From: Alphaproteobacteria bacterium
GTDB lineage: Bacteria > Pseudomonadota > Alphaproteobacteria > Micropepsales > Micropepsaceae
DNA length: 64,000 bases
NCBI GenBank assembly: GCA_019245415.1
Contig: JAFARO010000003.1
Location: 372,001 to 436,000, forward strand
Direction: 5' to 3'
The stretch's first letter is position 1; every line of letters starts with the position of its first letter. The translations under genes and the position numbers were made by a program. Below are positions 8,725-16,886 of the stretch, one piece after another. A model generated the notes under the pieces. It had not been told where the DNA came from. It made no database searches and worked only from the letters and a program-made list of their open reading frames with translations.

Positions 8725-9522
8725 TCACACGGAGGCGTCGCCGGCCGGCGGCGCCTTCGGGTGGAGCACCCGCTCGCGACAGATATCGAACCAGCGCTGC
8801 TGGTCGCGCTCGCAGACATTGCGCAGGAACGAACGGAAGCGGCGGCGAAGGATTTTTGCCTGAGCCTCGTCGAGTTCCTGTTCGTGCCGGCGGGACACTC
8901 CCTTGTTGCGCTGCGTGCTGGCTTCGTCGAAGGCATGCCGCTTGACCGCGTCGTGATCGGCGCTCAACCCTAGCGCCTGTTCGACCGCGGCAATCGCCTT
9001 GTCGGGCTGGAACGCCACGTCTTCATAGTTGAGGCGCAGCGTGCCTTCGAGAGCGGCCCAGCGGCGGAAATCCTTGATGCGTTTCTCCACGCGCCGCAGC
9101 GCCTGATCGAGATCGCCGATCCGGGCGAAGGCGCGGTCCCCGCCATGGAGCTCGCGTGACTTCCGCCCAGCATCGACCAACGACAGCGCCACGTCGCGCG
9201 GATCGCGAAACGAGGCGATGACTTTGAGCTCCCCTGCCCGCTGACGTTCTTCGAACCACGCGAAATCCTCGCGCTCCAGGCGGGCGTGCGATTTCACGGC
9301 GATGATACGCCCCGGCCCTATCTTGGCGATCAGACCGGCGACGATTTCGCGATCGGCCTTGGCGAGAAAGTTCCGCTTGGGTGCCTCGCCGCCGTCCTCG
9401 CCGCGCGTGCGGCTGTTGTGCACCACTTCCTGGGGGTGACCCGCATTTTCCAGAATGCCACGGATGAGTTCGAACGCCAGCGTGCTGCCGGACTTCGGGA
9501 TACCGTAGGAAATAACGAGCAT
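8725..9522 (-). CDS. Sulfotransferase-family protein
   Basis: 265 aa from ATG 9522. The first strand-loop (YGIPKSGSTLAFELI, residues 6-20) is the 5'-phosphosulfate-binding PKSGTT-like motif of PAPS-dependent sulfotransferases. A VIASFRDPRDVALSLV stretch about 110 residues later is the 3'-phosphate-binding region with its conserved Arg and Ser. The acceptor substrate cannot be told; bacterial members sulfate glycans, lipids or small molecules. It stands alone, convergent with DUF805, with no PAPS-synthesis genes nearby. Confidence 0.8.
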   Translation of the reverse strand: MLVISYGIPKSGSTLAFELIRGILENAGHPQEVVHNSRTRGEDGGEAPKRNFLAKADREIVAGLIAKIGPGRIIAVKSHARLEREDFAWFEERQRAGELKVIASFRDPRDVALSLVDAGRKSRELHGGDRAFARIGDLDQALRRVEKRIKDFRRWAALEGTLRLNYEDVAFQPDKAIAAVEQALGLSADHDAVKRHAFDEASTQRNKGVSRRHEQELDEAQAKILRRRFRSFLRNVCERDQQRWFDICRERVLHPKAPPAGDASV

Positions 9523-9801
9523 GGAAATGCTGTAGCGGAAAGCGCAGCGCCTCAGCAATCCGTCCCTCCGGCGGTCGGCCCAGCCGGCCTGCGCCTTTTT
9601 GCGGCCTTACACTCTTGCCCCGCGCCTGATCGGCCGGGGTTTAGTTTGCCTGCTTCGCCAGTGACGGAACCAACAGCTGCGCCGGAAAAGGTTCCCGAAA
9701 AAATTTGCCCATCGCCCAGCAACCTTCCGGAAAGGAACTGTGCCCCCGGGTGGGACGTTTTCATCTTGTACGCAGCGGGGGCAAACAGAGGAGCACGTTC
9801 A

Positions 9802-10335
9802 ATGACAAAATCGTCTCTGAAACGCGCAGCGCTGCTCGGCACCTTTGCGACAGCGCTGATGGTTTCGCCCGTCTTCGCCGCTGGCGGGGGCGGAGCGCGC
9901 GGCGCGATGGCCAACGATTCCCAGCGTGGCACCAGCATGAGCGGCGCCAGCGCAATGCGCAGTATGGGCCCGATGACAGGCACGCGCATTCCTGGGCCCA
10001 TTGCCAACGCGTCGACGCCACAACCCGCTTCGACGTCGACCCCATCTCACATCAGCGGACCGATCTCAGGCGCGCAGACGCCGCAATCGGCAACGACGAC
10101 GACCAGCTCGCACGCCGATATGAGCGGAACAAGTCCCAATACGGCATCGCATGTCAGCGGACCCATTTCGGGTGCACGACCCGGTGAGCCCGTGACCACC
10201 GCGGAGAGTTCCCATTCTATGGCCTCGCCGACCAATGCCGCCACCCCCACGCGCCTCCCCCGCACCCATCCGGGCCCGCAGACCCATGCGGACAGCCCCA
10301 ATCATGTCGAACAAGATCCGCCACCGCCCCGTTGA
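9802..10335 (+). CDS. Secreted Ser/Thr/Pro-rich low-complexity protein
   Basis: 177 aa from ATG 9802, with ribosome site CAGAGGAGC upstream. A signal peptide runs to about residue 26 (VSPVFAAGGG). The mature part is disordered and dominated by Ser, Thr, Pro and Ala, with near-repeats of HxSGPISGA (three copies of GPI in similar context). It has no Cys and no hydrophobic core, so it looks like an extracellular or periplasmic disordered protein. No family recognised. A strong intrinsic terminator follows at 10358. Confidence 0.7.
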   Translation: MTKSSLKRAALLGTFATALMVSPVFAAGGGGARGAMANDSQRGTSMSGASAMRSMGPMTGTRIPGPIANASTPQPASTSTPSHISGPISGAQTPQSATTTTSSHADMSGTSPNTASHVSGPISGARPGEPVTTAESSHSMASPTNAATPTRLPRTHPGPQTHADSPNHVEQDPPPPR

Positions 10336-10357
10336 GGCCTGACGCGACATGTGCCGG

Positions 10358-10385
10358 AAAAGGACCGGTCCACCCGGTCCTTTTT
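10358..10385 (+). terminator. Intrinsic terminator of the secreted-protein gene
   Basis: AAAAGGACCGG (10358-10368) pairs perfectly with CCGGTCCTTTT (10374-10384) around a 5-base loop, with a run of five T from 10381. The A-tract on the 5' arm means it could also end the convergent cupin transcript. Confidence 0.87.
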
Positions 10386-10397
10386 CGTTTGCGATAG

Positions 10398-10877
10398 TCA
10401 GCGCCGGCTCAACTCGAGCCTTCCATATCCATTGCTGTCTTGGCGGGCTTCCGGGGCGCGCCTCTGCGCCGGCGGAGAAAGGAACCTCTTACAAAGAGCC
10501 CGCAAGCGACGCCACACGTTGGGCCGGCCGATGACGACATAGACCTTGCGGACGTCTTGCTTGATCTCCCACATGCCGCGCGTATTGCGGGGGAACCACA
10601 CCGTGTCTCCAGCCTCGATATCGATCGGCTCGCCCTCGTCGGGAATAAACCTCGCGCTCCCGGCGATGAAGTGCGCAAACTCCTCTTCCATGATGGTGCG
10701 TTGCCAGCGGCCGGGAGAACATTCCCAGATGCCCATGCAATCGACGCCGCCCTCGTCATCTATGTATTTGCGACCGATCAGCCGCGACACTGGTGAGCTC
10801 AGCGGTATTTTGACCTGACCGAGCTGGTCCAGGTCTTCAGAACGCATCTTTGCTGCTTGGGAAATCAGAATGACCAT
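10398..10877 (-). CDS. Cupin-domain protein
   Basis: 159 aa from ATG 10877; ATG 10847 (MRSEDLDQLG) is an equally possible start. The core is a small single-domain cupin: GIWECSPGRWQRTIMEEEF, then ARFIPDEGEPIDIEAGDTVWFPRNTRGMWEI, which matches the cupin_3 (DUF861) pattern with Glu-rich first motif and a GDTVxxPRN turn. The last 40 residues are basic and probably disordered. A metal-bound role in sugar or small-molecule chemistry is possible but unproven. Confidence 0.8.
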   Translation of the reverse strand: MVILISQAAKMRSEDLDQLGQVKIPLSSPVSRLIGRKYIDDEGGVDCMGIWECSPGRWQRTIMEEEFAHFIAGSARFIPDEGEPIDIEAGDTVWFPRNTRGMWEIKQDVRKVYVVIGRPNVWRRLRALCKRFLSPPAQRRAPEARQDSNGYGRLELSRR

Positions 10878-10924
10878 CGGGACCGCGTGCGGATTTGCGA
10901 GTGCCCATTAAAGTCCGGAAATGT

Positions 10925-10939
10925 TTAGCGCCAACTTAA
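10925..10939. promoter_or_regulatory. Possible CtrA box upstream of the cupin gene
   Basis: TTAG-N7-TTAA, seven of the eight fixed bases of the alphaproteobacterial CtrA consensus TTAA-N7-TTAA. It lies about 50-80 bp before the cupin start and in the 200-bp gap after rpsI. A single imperfect site can occur by chance. Confidence 0.22.
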
Positions 10940-11024
10940 CGCGGATCAGCGCTTCGAGAACGGGAAGCCTTGGAAGACATTGATGTCTGGGGCAACGTCT
11001 ACAGGCTCACGCCTTGAACGGCGA

Positions 11025-11056
11025 AACAGCGGCCTGCGTTTCCGCAAGCCGCTGTT
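11025..11056 (-). terminator. Hairpin after rplM-rpsI
   Basis: A 14-bp stem with one mismatch (11025-11038 with 11043-11056) and a 4-base loop, about 25 bp past the rpsI stop. Reading the minus strand, only three T follow the stem, so this is a likely but imperfect terminator for the ribosomal-protein operon. Confidence 0.55.
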
Positions 11057-11081
11057 CCAGCGAATATGATCCGTATTCTGA

Positions 11082-11579
11082 CTACCGCTTGCTGAACTGG
11101 AAGCTGCGGCGGGCCTTGGGTTTGCCGTACTTCTTGCGCTCCACCGCGCGCGGGTCGCGGGTGAGGAAGCCGCCGGGCTTGAGCGCGGCGCGCAGGCCGG
11201 GCTCGTAGGCCACGAGCGCGCGGCTAATGCCGTGGCGCACGGCGCCCGCCTGTCCCGACAGGCCACCGCCCTTGACCGAGACGATGACGTCGAACTGACC
11301 GTCGCGATTGGTCGCGATCAACGGTTGACGCAGGATCATGCGCAGCACGGGACGCGCGAAATAGATCTTTTCGTCCTTCTCGTTGACGATGATCTGGCCG
11401 CGGCCGGGCTTGATCCAGACCCGCGCGATGGCGTCCTTGCGCCGGCCCGTCGCATAGGCCCGGCCTTTTGCATCGCGCTTGGAGGCGGTCTGCTCCTGTG
11501 GCTGGCCTGCGGCCGCTGCGGGTTTTGCCTTGATCAGGGTGGATTTGAGATCGCCGAAGCTCTTGACGTCGTCTGCCAT
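11082..11579 (-). CDS. rpsI: 30S ribosomal protein S9
   Basis: 165 aa. The diagnostic C-terminus [11 protein letters not shown], which reaches the decoding centre, is present, along with [21 protein letters not shown] and [21 protein letters not shown]. The N-terminal 35 residues (Lys/Ala/Gln-rich) are the extension typical of alphaproteobacterial S9. It starts 2 bp after the rplM stop and is co-transcribed with it. Confidence 0.97.
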   Translation of the reverse strand: MADDVKSFGDLKSTLIKAKPAAAAGQPQEQTASKRDAKGRAYATGRRKDAIARVWIKPGRGQIIVNEKDEKIYFARPVLRMILRQPLIATNRDGQFDVIVSVKGGGLSGQAGAVRHGISRALVAYEPGLRAALKPGGFLTRDPRAVERKKYGKPKARRSFQFSKR

Positions 11580-11581
11580 GG

Positions 11582-12058
11582 TCAGGCCGCCGTTCTACGA
11601 TAGTTGTGGTTCTTGGGATTGAGCGCACCGATGTCCAGCGGCTCGGGCTGCTGCGCCGCATGGGGGTGCTCCGCGCCGGGATAGACGCGCAGGTTGGAGA
11701 GCTGGCGCCGTCCGAGCGGGCCGCGCGGCAGCATCCGTTCGACTGCCTTTTCGACGATGCGCTCGGGGTTCTTGCCCCGCATGATCATGCCGGCGGTGCG
11801 TTCCTTGATGCCGCCGATATAGCCCGTGTGGTGGTAGTAGACCTTCTTTTTCAGCTTGTCGCCGGTCAGAAGGACCTTGGCGGCGTTGATCACAATGACG
11901 TTGTCGCCGCAGTCCATATGCGGCGTGAAGCTCGGCTTGTGCTTGCCGCGCAGGCGCAGCGCCACGAGCGAAGCGAGCCGGCCGACGACCAGCCCGTCGG
12001 CGTCGATCACGACCCATTTCTTCTCGATCTCGGACGGCTTGGCCGAGTAGGTTTTCAT
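11582..12058 (-). CDS. rplM: 50S ribosomal protein L13
   Basis: 158 aa from ATG 12058 ([15 protein letters not shown]), with ribosome site GGGAGAG just upstream; an upstream in-frame ATG at 12085 would give an atypical N-terminus. Family motifs seen: [15 protein letters not shown], the [12 protein letters not shown] segment and [20 protein letters not shown]. First gene of the rplM-rpsI operon, with a promoter at 12083-12111. Confidence 0.97.
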   Translation of the reverse strand: MKTYSAKPSEIEKKWVVIDADGLVVGRLASLVALRLRGKHKPSFTPHMDCGDNVIVINAAKVLLTGDKLKKKVYYHHTGYIGGIKERTAGMIMRGKNPERIVEKAVERMLPRGPLGRRQLSNLRVYPGAEHPHAAQQPEPLDIGALNPKNHNYRRTAA

Positions 12059-12082
12059 GGCGCACTCTCCCGTGAGGCGCGC

Positions 12083-12111
12083 CATCTAGCGGTGCGCGCT
12101 TGTCGCGTCAA
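12083..12111 (-). promoter_or_regulatory. Promoter of rplM-rpsI
   Basis: On the minus strand, CTTGACG (-35 TTGACG at 12111-12106), a 17-bp spacer, then CTAGATG (-10 at 12088-12083). This matches the alphaproteobacterial housekeeping pattern CTTGAC-N17-CTATAT. It would start transcription about 15-20 bp before the ribosome site of rplM. Confidence 0.72.
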
Positions 12112-12177
12112 GCACAATGTGCGAGAAAGACCCGGTTTTGAGCCAATTGACGATAGCGGTAACATAATACCGGATAG

Positions 12178-12981
12178 ATGCCAGCCTCGGGACAAATCCG
12201 CGTCGGTGTGGGTGGCTGGACGTTCGAGCCGTGGCGCGGCGGCGCGTTCTTTCCCAAGGGCCATCCAAAGACCCGGGAACTCGAATTTGCCAGCCGCGCG
12301 CTGACCACCATCGAAATCAACGGTACCTTCTATTCGACGCAGAAGCCTTCCACGTTTCGCAAATGGGCGCAGGAGACCCCGGAGGATTTTGTTTTCTCGG
12401 TAAAAGCGCACCGGCTCGCCACCAATCGCCGCCTGCTCGCCGATGCAGGGCCTTCGATCGAACATTTCCTCGGCAGCGGTTTGTCCGAGATGAAGTCCAA
12501 GCTCGGACCCATCCTCTGGCAGTTCGCGCATCATAAGAAATTCGAGCCGGACGACTTCGAAGCATTCTTGGCGCTACTGCCGAAAACGCTGGATGGCTTG
12601 AATTTGCGCCACGCTATCGAGGTCCGGCATGAGAGCTTTGCGGTGGCAGAATTCGTGGCGCTGGCACGTAAATACGGGACTGCCATCGTCTATGCCCACC
12701 ATGCGACCTACCCGGCCATTGCCGACGTCACAGCGGATTTCGTCTATGCGCGGCTCCAGCAATCGGCAGCAAAAGTCGCGACGGGGTATACGACGGCCGC
12801 GCTCAAAACCTGGGCGGGACGCGCCCGCGACTGGGCGCAGGGCAAAGTACCCAAAGACCTGTGCGGCTTCGGTAAGCCCCGCAAGCCGGCATCGACGGAC
12901 GCCTTCGTCTATTTCATCTCCGCTGCCAAGGAGCGCAATCCCGCTGCTGCGCAAGCGCTGATTCGCTTGCTGCCCGACTAA
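12178..12981 (+). CDS. DUF72 (YecE-like) protein
   Basis: 267 aa. DUF72 TIM-barrel signatures: [19 protein letters not shown] at 7-25, the [18 protein letters not shown] block, [13 protein letters not shown], and [11 protein letters not shown]. Archaeal and bacterial members of this family resemble sugar-phosphate isomerase folds, but no reaction has been assigned with confidence. Start ATG 12178 has no Shine-Dalgarno; an AT-rich TAATAC element sits 7 bases upstream. Divergent from rplM. Confidence 0.9.
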   Translation: MPASGQIRVGVGGWTFEPWRGGAFFPKGHPKTRELEFASRALTTIEINGTFYSTQKPSTFRKWAQETPEDFVFSVKAHRLATNRRLLADAGPSIEHFLGSGLSEMKSKLGPILWQFAHHKKFEPDDFEAFLALLPKTLDGLNLRHAIEVRHESFAVAEFVALARKYGTAIVYAHHATYPAIADVTADFVYARLQQSAAKVATGYTTAALKTWAGRARDWAQGKVPKDLCGFGKPRKPASTDAFVYFISAAKERNPAAAQALIRLLPD

Positions 12982-13063
12982 TTTGTTTCCGGACGGCATG
13001 CGCGCCCTGTGGCATGATGAAGACGCGCGTTTTGCGAGTCGCACCCGATCGGAGGAGGCCGCG

Positions 13064-13795
13064 ATGGCGGGAATGGCAGCGCTGCTCTACGGAGCGGTTT
13101 GTTACCTGGTTTTTCTGGGATCGTTCCTTTACGCAATTGCCTTCGTCGAAAATCTGCCCGTCCCCAAGACCATCGACAGCGGCATCGCCGGCCCCTTCTG
13201 GCCCAGCTTGATCATCGACCTGGTGGTGCTGGGCGTCTTCGCGGTCCAGCACAGCGTGATGGCGCGGCGTGAATTTAAGGCTGTATGGACGCGCGTCGTG
13301 CCGCCGGCAATCGAGCGCAGCACCTACGTGCTGTTCTCGAGCTTGGCGCTGGTCCTGATCTATTGGGCTTGGGCTCCGCTCCCCAGCGTTGTCTGGCTGG
13401 TGACCGCGCCGCTCGCGGCGCAGCTGCTGGTCGGACTGTCCTGGATCGGCTGGGGGATCGTGCTGCTCAGCACCTTTCTGCTCAACCACTTCGATCTATT
13501 CGGACTCAGGCAGGTTCATGCCCGCTTCCACGGCCGCGACGTTCCGCCGTCGGAGTTCCGTACGCCGCTGTTTTACCGCTTCGTGCGGCACCCGATCTAT
13601 CTGGGATTCATCGTCGCTTTCTGGGCGACGCCGGTGATGACAGTCGGCCATTTGGTCTTCGCCGCGGCGACGACGGCCTACATCTTCATCGGCATCTTCC
13701 TGGAGGAGCGCGACCTGGTCGCTTATTTTGGCGATACCTACGTCGCCTATCGCCGCCGGGTGTGGATGATCCTGCCCTGGCCGCCGTCGCGGTAA
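13064..13795 (+). CDS. mddA: Methanethiol S-methyltransferase (MddA-like)
   Basis: 243 aa from ATG 13064, preceded by GGAGGAGG. A membrane protein with about five to six helices of the NnrU/isoprenylcysteine methyltransferase fold. The C-terminal half carries the features I associate with Mdd[47 protein letters not shown], then [20 protein letters not shown]. MddA methylates methanethiol with S-adenosylmethionine, giving dimethylsulfide. Related isoprenylcysteine-type methyltransferases are the alternative; the RQV and FWATPxMTVGHL stretches favour MddA. Confidence 0.8.
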   Translation: MAGMAALLYGAVCYLVFLGSFLYAIAFVENLPVPKTIDSGIAGPFWPSLIIDLVVLGVFAVQHSVMARREFKAVWTRVVPPAIERSTYVLFSSLALVLIYWAWAPLPSVVWLVTAPLAAQLLVGLSWIGWGIVLLSTFLLNHFDLFGLRQVHARFHGRDVPPSEFRTPLFYRFVRHPIYLGFIVAFWATPVMTVGHLVFAAATTAYIFIGIFLEERDLVAYFGDTYVAYRRRVWMILPWPPSR

Positions 13796-13838
13796 AGAGA
13801 CGTTTCGCCCGCAGGCCCAAGCGTCTATATAGGCGGCG

Positions 13839-14642
13839 ATGAATGCACCCGCTTCCGCGCCGCTCGTTCTCGCCGCCCGTGAAGGCCGCGTGGTGACGCT
13901 CACGATCAACCGGGCCGGCACACGCAATGCTTTGAGCGAAGGCTTGATGGCGGCGCTGCAAGACGCGCTCGACGCTGCGGCAGCCGACCAGGATACGCGT
14001 GTCATCGTCATTGCCGCCGAGGGTCCCGCGTTCTCCTCCGGCCACGATCTCAAGGAGATGACGGCGCATCGCCAGACACCGGATCGGGGGCGTGCGGCAT
14101 TCGCGAGGATTTTCGCGCAGTGCTCCAGGCTGATGCAGACTATCGTGCGGCATCCCAAACCGGTGATCGCGCAAGTCCAGGGCATCGCCACCGCGGCGGG
14201 CTGTCAGCTCGTCGCGAGCTGCGACCTGGCAGTGGCGTCTACCGCCGCGCGATTTGCGACACCGGGGGTGAATATCGGCCTGTTCTGCTCGACGCCGATG
14301 GTGGCTTTGTCGCGAAATGTGGGGCGCAAGCAGGCGATGGAGATGCTGCTGACCGGCGAAGCGATCGATGCCGAGCACGCCTGCCGCATCGGTCTCGTCA
14401 ACCGCGTGGTTGCGCCGGATGCACTCGCAGCCGCCACCGCAGCACTGGCGGCCGGCATCGCCGACAAGCCGCGCGCTACGGTCAAGATCGGCAAGGAAGC
14501 GTTCTACAGCCAGCTCGAAATGGGGTTGGCCGACGCCTATGACTATGCCTCACGCGTGATGACCGAGAACATGCTCCACGCCGAGGCGAACGAAGGCATT
14601 TGCGCATTCGTCGAGAAGCGAGAGCCCAAATGGCCGGAATAG
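13839..14642 (+). CDS. Enoyl-CoA hydratase/isomerase family protein
   Basis: 267 aa, crotonase fold. Seen: LTINRAGTRNALS, the first oxyanion-hole segment FSSGHDLKEM, the second VQGIATAAGCQLVASCDLAVAS, and a PGVNIGLFCSTPMVALSRNVGR stretch. The Ser-Ser-Gly-His-Asp-Leu and Ala-Ala-Gly-Cys-Gln patterns match the ECHDC3-like subgroup. The glutamates of classical hydratases are replaced in the second segment (GCQ), so the reaction is uncertain. A CTATAT box lies 8 bases before the ATG with no Shine-Dalgarno. Confidence 0.85.
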   Translation: MNAPASAPLVLAAREGRVVTLTINRAGTRNALSEGLMAALQDALDAAAADQDTRVIVIAAEGPAFSSGHDLKEMTAHRQTPDRGRAAFARIFAQCSRLMQTIVRHPKPVIAQVQGIATAAGCQLVASCDLAVASTAARFATPGVNIGLFCSTPMVALSRNVGRKQAMEMLLTGEAIDAEHACRIGLVNRVVAPDALAAATAALAAGIADKPRATVKIGKEAFYSQLEMGLADAYDYASRVMTENMLHAEANEGICAFVEKREPKWPE

Positions 14643-14723
14643 GAGAGCGCACGTTCGATGCGTCTGGATCCCCTTCCCTCGCGGCGCTCCTCGGCGCTCG
14701 CCGGAGGTGACTCTGAGGTCCTG

Positions 14724-15239
14724 ATGCCCGCCTACACCGACGACTTCATCAAATCAGTCCTGCGCTCGATCAAGGTCATCGCCATGGTGGGGGCGAGCGG
14801 CAACGAGATGCGGCCATCCTACTTCGCGATGAAATATCTGCTGGCGAAGGGGTTCATCATCCATCCGGTCAATCCTTCGCTCGCGGGGAAGGAAATCCTT
14901 GGGCGGATCGTTTATGGCGCCATCAAGGACGTGCCGGCGCCCGTCGACATGGTCGACATTTTCCGCGGTTCCGACGCGGCGCCCGGCATCGTGCGCGAGG
15001 CGCTGACCGAGAAGGCCCGGCTCGGCCTCAAGACGATCTGGATGCAGCTTGGGGTCGTCAGTGAGGAGGCGGCCGCGATGGCGCGCGAAGCCGGTCTCAA
15101 CGTGATCATGGACCGTTGCCCCAAGATCGAATACGGCCGGCTGTCGGGCGAGATCGGCTGGATGGGGGTCTCCCGCGGCGTCATCGACAACCGCAAGCCA
15201 CTGCTTTTCGGCAAAGGCGGCAGCCTGAAACGCGGTTGA
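14724..15239 (+). CDS. CoA-binding domain protein
   Basis: 171 aa from ATG 14724 (MPAYTDDFIKSVL), after GAGGTCCTG. This is a stand-alone Rossmann CoA-binding domain: KVIAMVGASGNEMRPSYFAMKYLL, IIHPVNPSLAGKEILG, then VDIFRGSDAAPGIVREAL and IWMQLGVVSEEAAAMAREAGL, ending at MDRCPKIEYGR. This is the YccU/succinyl-CoA-synthetase-like family. In many genomes it is next to metY, as here (one small gene between), but the function is unknown. Confidence 0.87.
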   Translation: MPAYTDDFIKSVLRSIKVIAMVGASGNEMRPSYFAMKYLLAKGFIIHPVNPSLAGKEILGRIVYGAIKDVPAPVDMVDIFRGSDAAPGIVREALTEKARLGLKTIWMQLGVVSEEAAAMAREAGLNVIMDRCPKIEYGRLSGEIGWMGVSRGVIDNRKPLLFGKGGSLKRG

Positions 15240-15286
15240 AGAGTGCCGGAGCCCTCCTATCTCATGGGTTCAGGTAGGAGAGCATC

Positions 15287-15529
15287 ATGCGAAAACTGAT
15301 CCCCGCGGCCGCGCTGGTCGCGGCACTGGCTGCAGCGCCGGCGGTCGAAGCCAAGGGCTGCCTGAAGGGCGCTGCGGTCGGCGCGGTGGCGGGCCATCTG
15401 GCGCATCATCATGCCGTCCTGGGCGCCATCGCCGGCTGTGCGGTCGGGCACCACCTGGCCGTGGAGAAGGCAAAAGAGCAGAAGACGCAAGCGCACCAGA
15501 ATGCGCAGCAGAAGCCGTCCGGGCACTGA
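15287..15529 (+). CDS. Small secreted Gly/Ala/His-rich protein
   Basis: 80 aa with a good ribosome site (AGGTAGGAGAG). A signal peptide covers about residues 1-22 (AAPAVEAKG). The mature protein has a glycine-zipper-like stretch (GAAVGAVAGHLAHHHAVLGAIAG) and a charged, Gln-rich tail. Two Cys could form one disulfide. The glycine-zipper pattern suggests membrane association. No function known. Confidence 0.68.
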   Translation: MRKLIPAAALVAALAAAPAVEAKGCLKGAAVGAVAGHLAHHHAVLGAIAGCAVGHHLAVEKAKEQKTQAHQNAQQKPSGH

Positions 15530-15614
15530 GCCCGTTCTGCCTGTAGCGCCATCTTCCGCCCCGGCACGAATTGCGGTCTAGTCGCGTTCTTCATCCAAAC
15601 TGGAGGATCGCGAC

Positions 15615-16886
15615 ATGGCGGAATTCGGCTTCAACACCTTGAGCGTCCATGCGGGCGCGCAACCCGATCCCGCCACCGGCGCGCGCGCCACTCCGATCTA
15701 CCAGACCACGGCGTATGTCTTCGAGGACGCCGACCACGCCGCGGCTCTGTTCAATCTCCAGGTCTTCGGGAACATCTATTCGCGGATCATGAATCCGACG
15801 AATTCGGTGCTGGAAGAGCGCGTCGCCGCGCTCGAAGGCGGACGCGCGGCGCTCGCGGTGGCCTCCGGACATGCGGCCCAGCTCATCGCCTTCCACCCGC
15901 TGATGCATCCCGGCGACGAGTTCGTCGCCGGCCGCCAACTTTATGGCGGCTCGATCACCCAGTTCAACCACTCCTTCGCGAAATTCGATTGGCACGTGAA
16001 ATGGGCCGACGGACGCGATCCGGACAGCTTCAAGAAGCAGATCACGCCCAAGACCAAGGCGCTCTATATCGAAAGCATTGCCAATCCCGGCGGGCTCATC
16101 ACCGACATCGAAGCCATTGCAGCCGTCGCGCATGACGCAGGCGTGCCGCTGATCGTCGACAACACGATGGCTTCGCCTTACCTGATCCGCCCCTTCGAGT
16201 GGGGCGCGGACATTGTCGTCCACTCGGCCACCAAGTTCCTCGGCGGGCACGGCAACTCGATGGCCGGCATCGTGGTCGATTCCGGCAGGTTCAACTGGGG
16301 CAGCGGCAAGTACCCGACGCTTTCGGAACCCTGCCCCTCGTATCACGGCATGAAGCTGTGGGAGACGTTCGGCGACATGGCCTATGCCATCGCCTGCCGC
16401 GTGCTCTCACTGCGCGATCTGGGCCCCGCGCTGGCGCCGATGAATGCCTTTTTGATCCTCACCGGCTGCGAGACCCTGCCCTTGCGCATGCAGCGCCATT
16501 GCGACAACGCGCTTGCCGTCGCGCAATGGCTGCAGCGCCATCCCAAGGTCGCGTGGGTGAACTATGCCGGCCTCGAGGACAACGAGAGCTACGGCCTGCA
16601 CCGCACCTATTGCCCCAAGGGCGCCGGCAGCATTTTCACCTTCGGCGTCAAGGGCGGCTACGAGGCCGGCAAAGCGCTGGTCAACAACGTCAAGCTGTTC
16701 AGCCATCTTGCCAACATCGGCGACACCCGCAGCCTGATCATCCATCCGGCCTCGACGACGCATCGCCAGCTCGAGTCCGAGCAGCGCAAGGCCGCAGGTG
16801 CCGGCGACGACGTCGTGCGCCTCTCCATCGGCATCGAGAGCGTCGAGGACATCATTGCCGATCTCGATCAGGCGTTGGGGGCTTGA
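15615..16886 (+). CDS. metY: O-acetylhomoserine sulfhydrylase
   Basis: 423 aa, after CTGGAGGA. PLP enzyme of the Cys/Met metabolism family; makes homocysteine from O-acetylhomoserine and sulfide. Seen: GFNTLSVHAG at 5-14, IYQTTAYVFED, IYSRIMNPTN, LEGGRAALAVASGHAA, the VDNTMASPYL aspartate region, the PLP-lysine segment HSATKFLGGHG, and SLIIHPASTTHRQL. The length (over 420 aa, longer than MetB/MetC) supports MetY. No SAM-II-type riboswitch is visible in the 85-bp leader. It overlaps ctaA by 35 bp, tail to tail. Confidence 0.93.
   Translation: MAEFGFNTLSVHAGAQPDPATGARATPIYQTTAYVFEDADHAAALFNLQVFGNIYSRIMNPTNSVLEERVAALEGGRAALAVASGHAAQLIAFHPLMHPGDEFVAGRQLYGGSITQFNHSFAKFDWHVKWADGRDPDSFKKQITPKTKALYIESIANPGGLITDIEAIAAVAHDAGVPLIVDNTMASPYLIRPFEWGADIVVHSATKFLGGHGNSMAGIVVDSGRFNWGSGKYPTLSEPCPSYHGMKLWETFGDMAYAIACRVLSLRDLGPALAPMNAFLILTGCETLPLRMQRHCDNALAVAQWLQRHPKVAWVNYAGLEDNESYGLHRTYCPKGAGSIFTFGVKGGYEAGKALVNNVKLFSHLANIGDTRSLIIHPASTTHRQLESEQRKAAGAGDDVVRLSIGIESVEDIIADLDQALGA

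Noticed and set aside
15530..15614. SAM-II-type riboswitch in front of metY.
   Set aside because: The 85-bp leader lacks the pseudoknot sequence features; it shows only a normal ribosome site.
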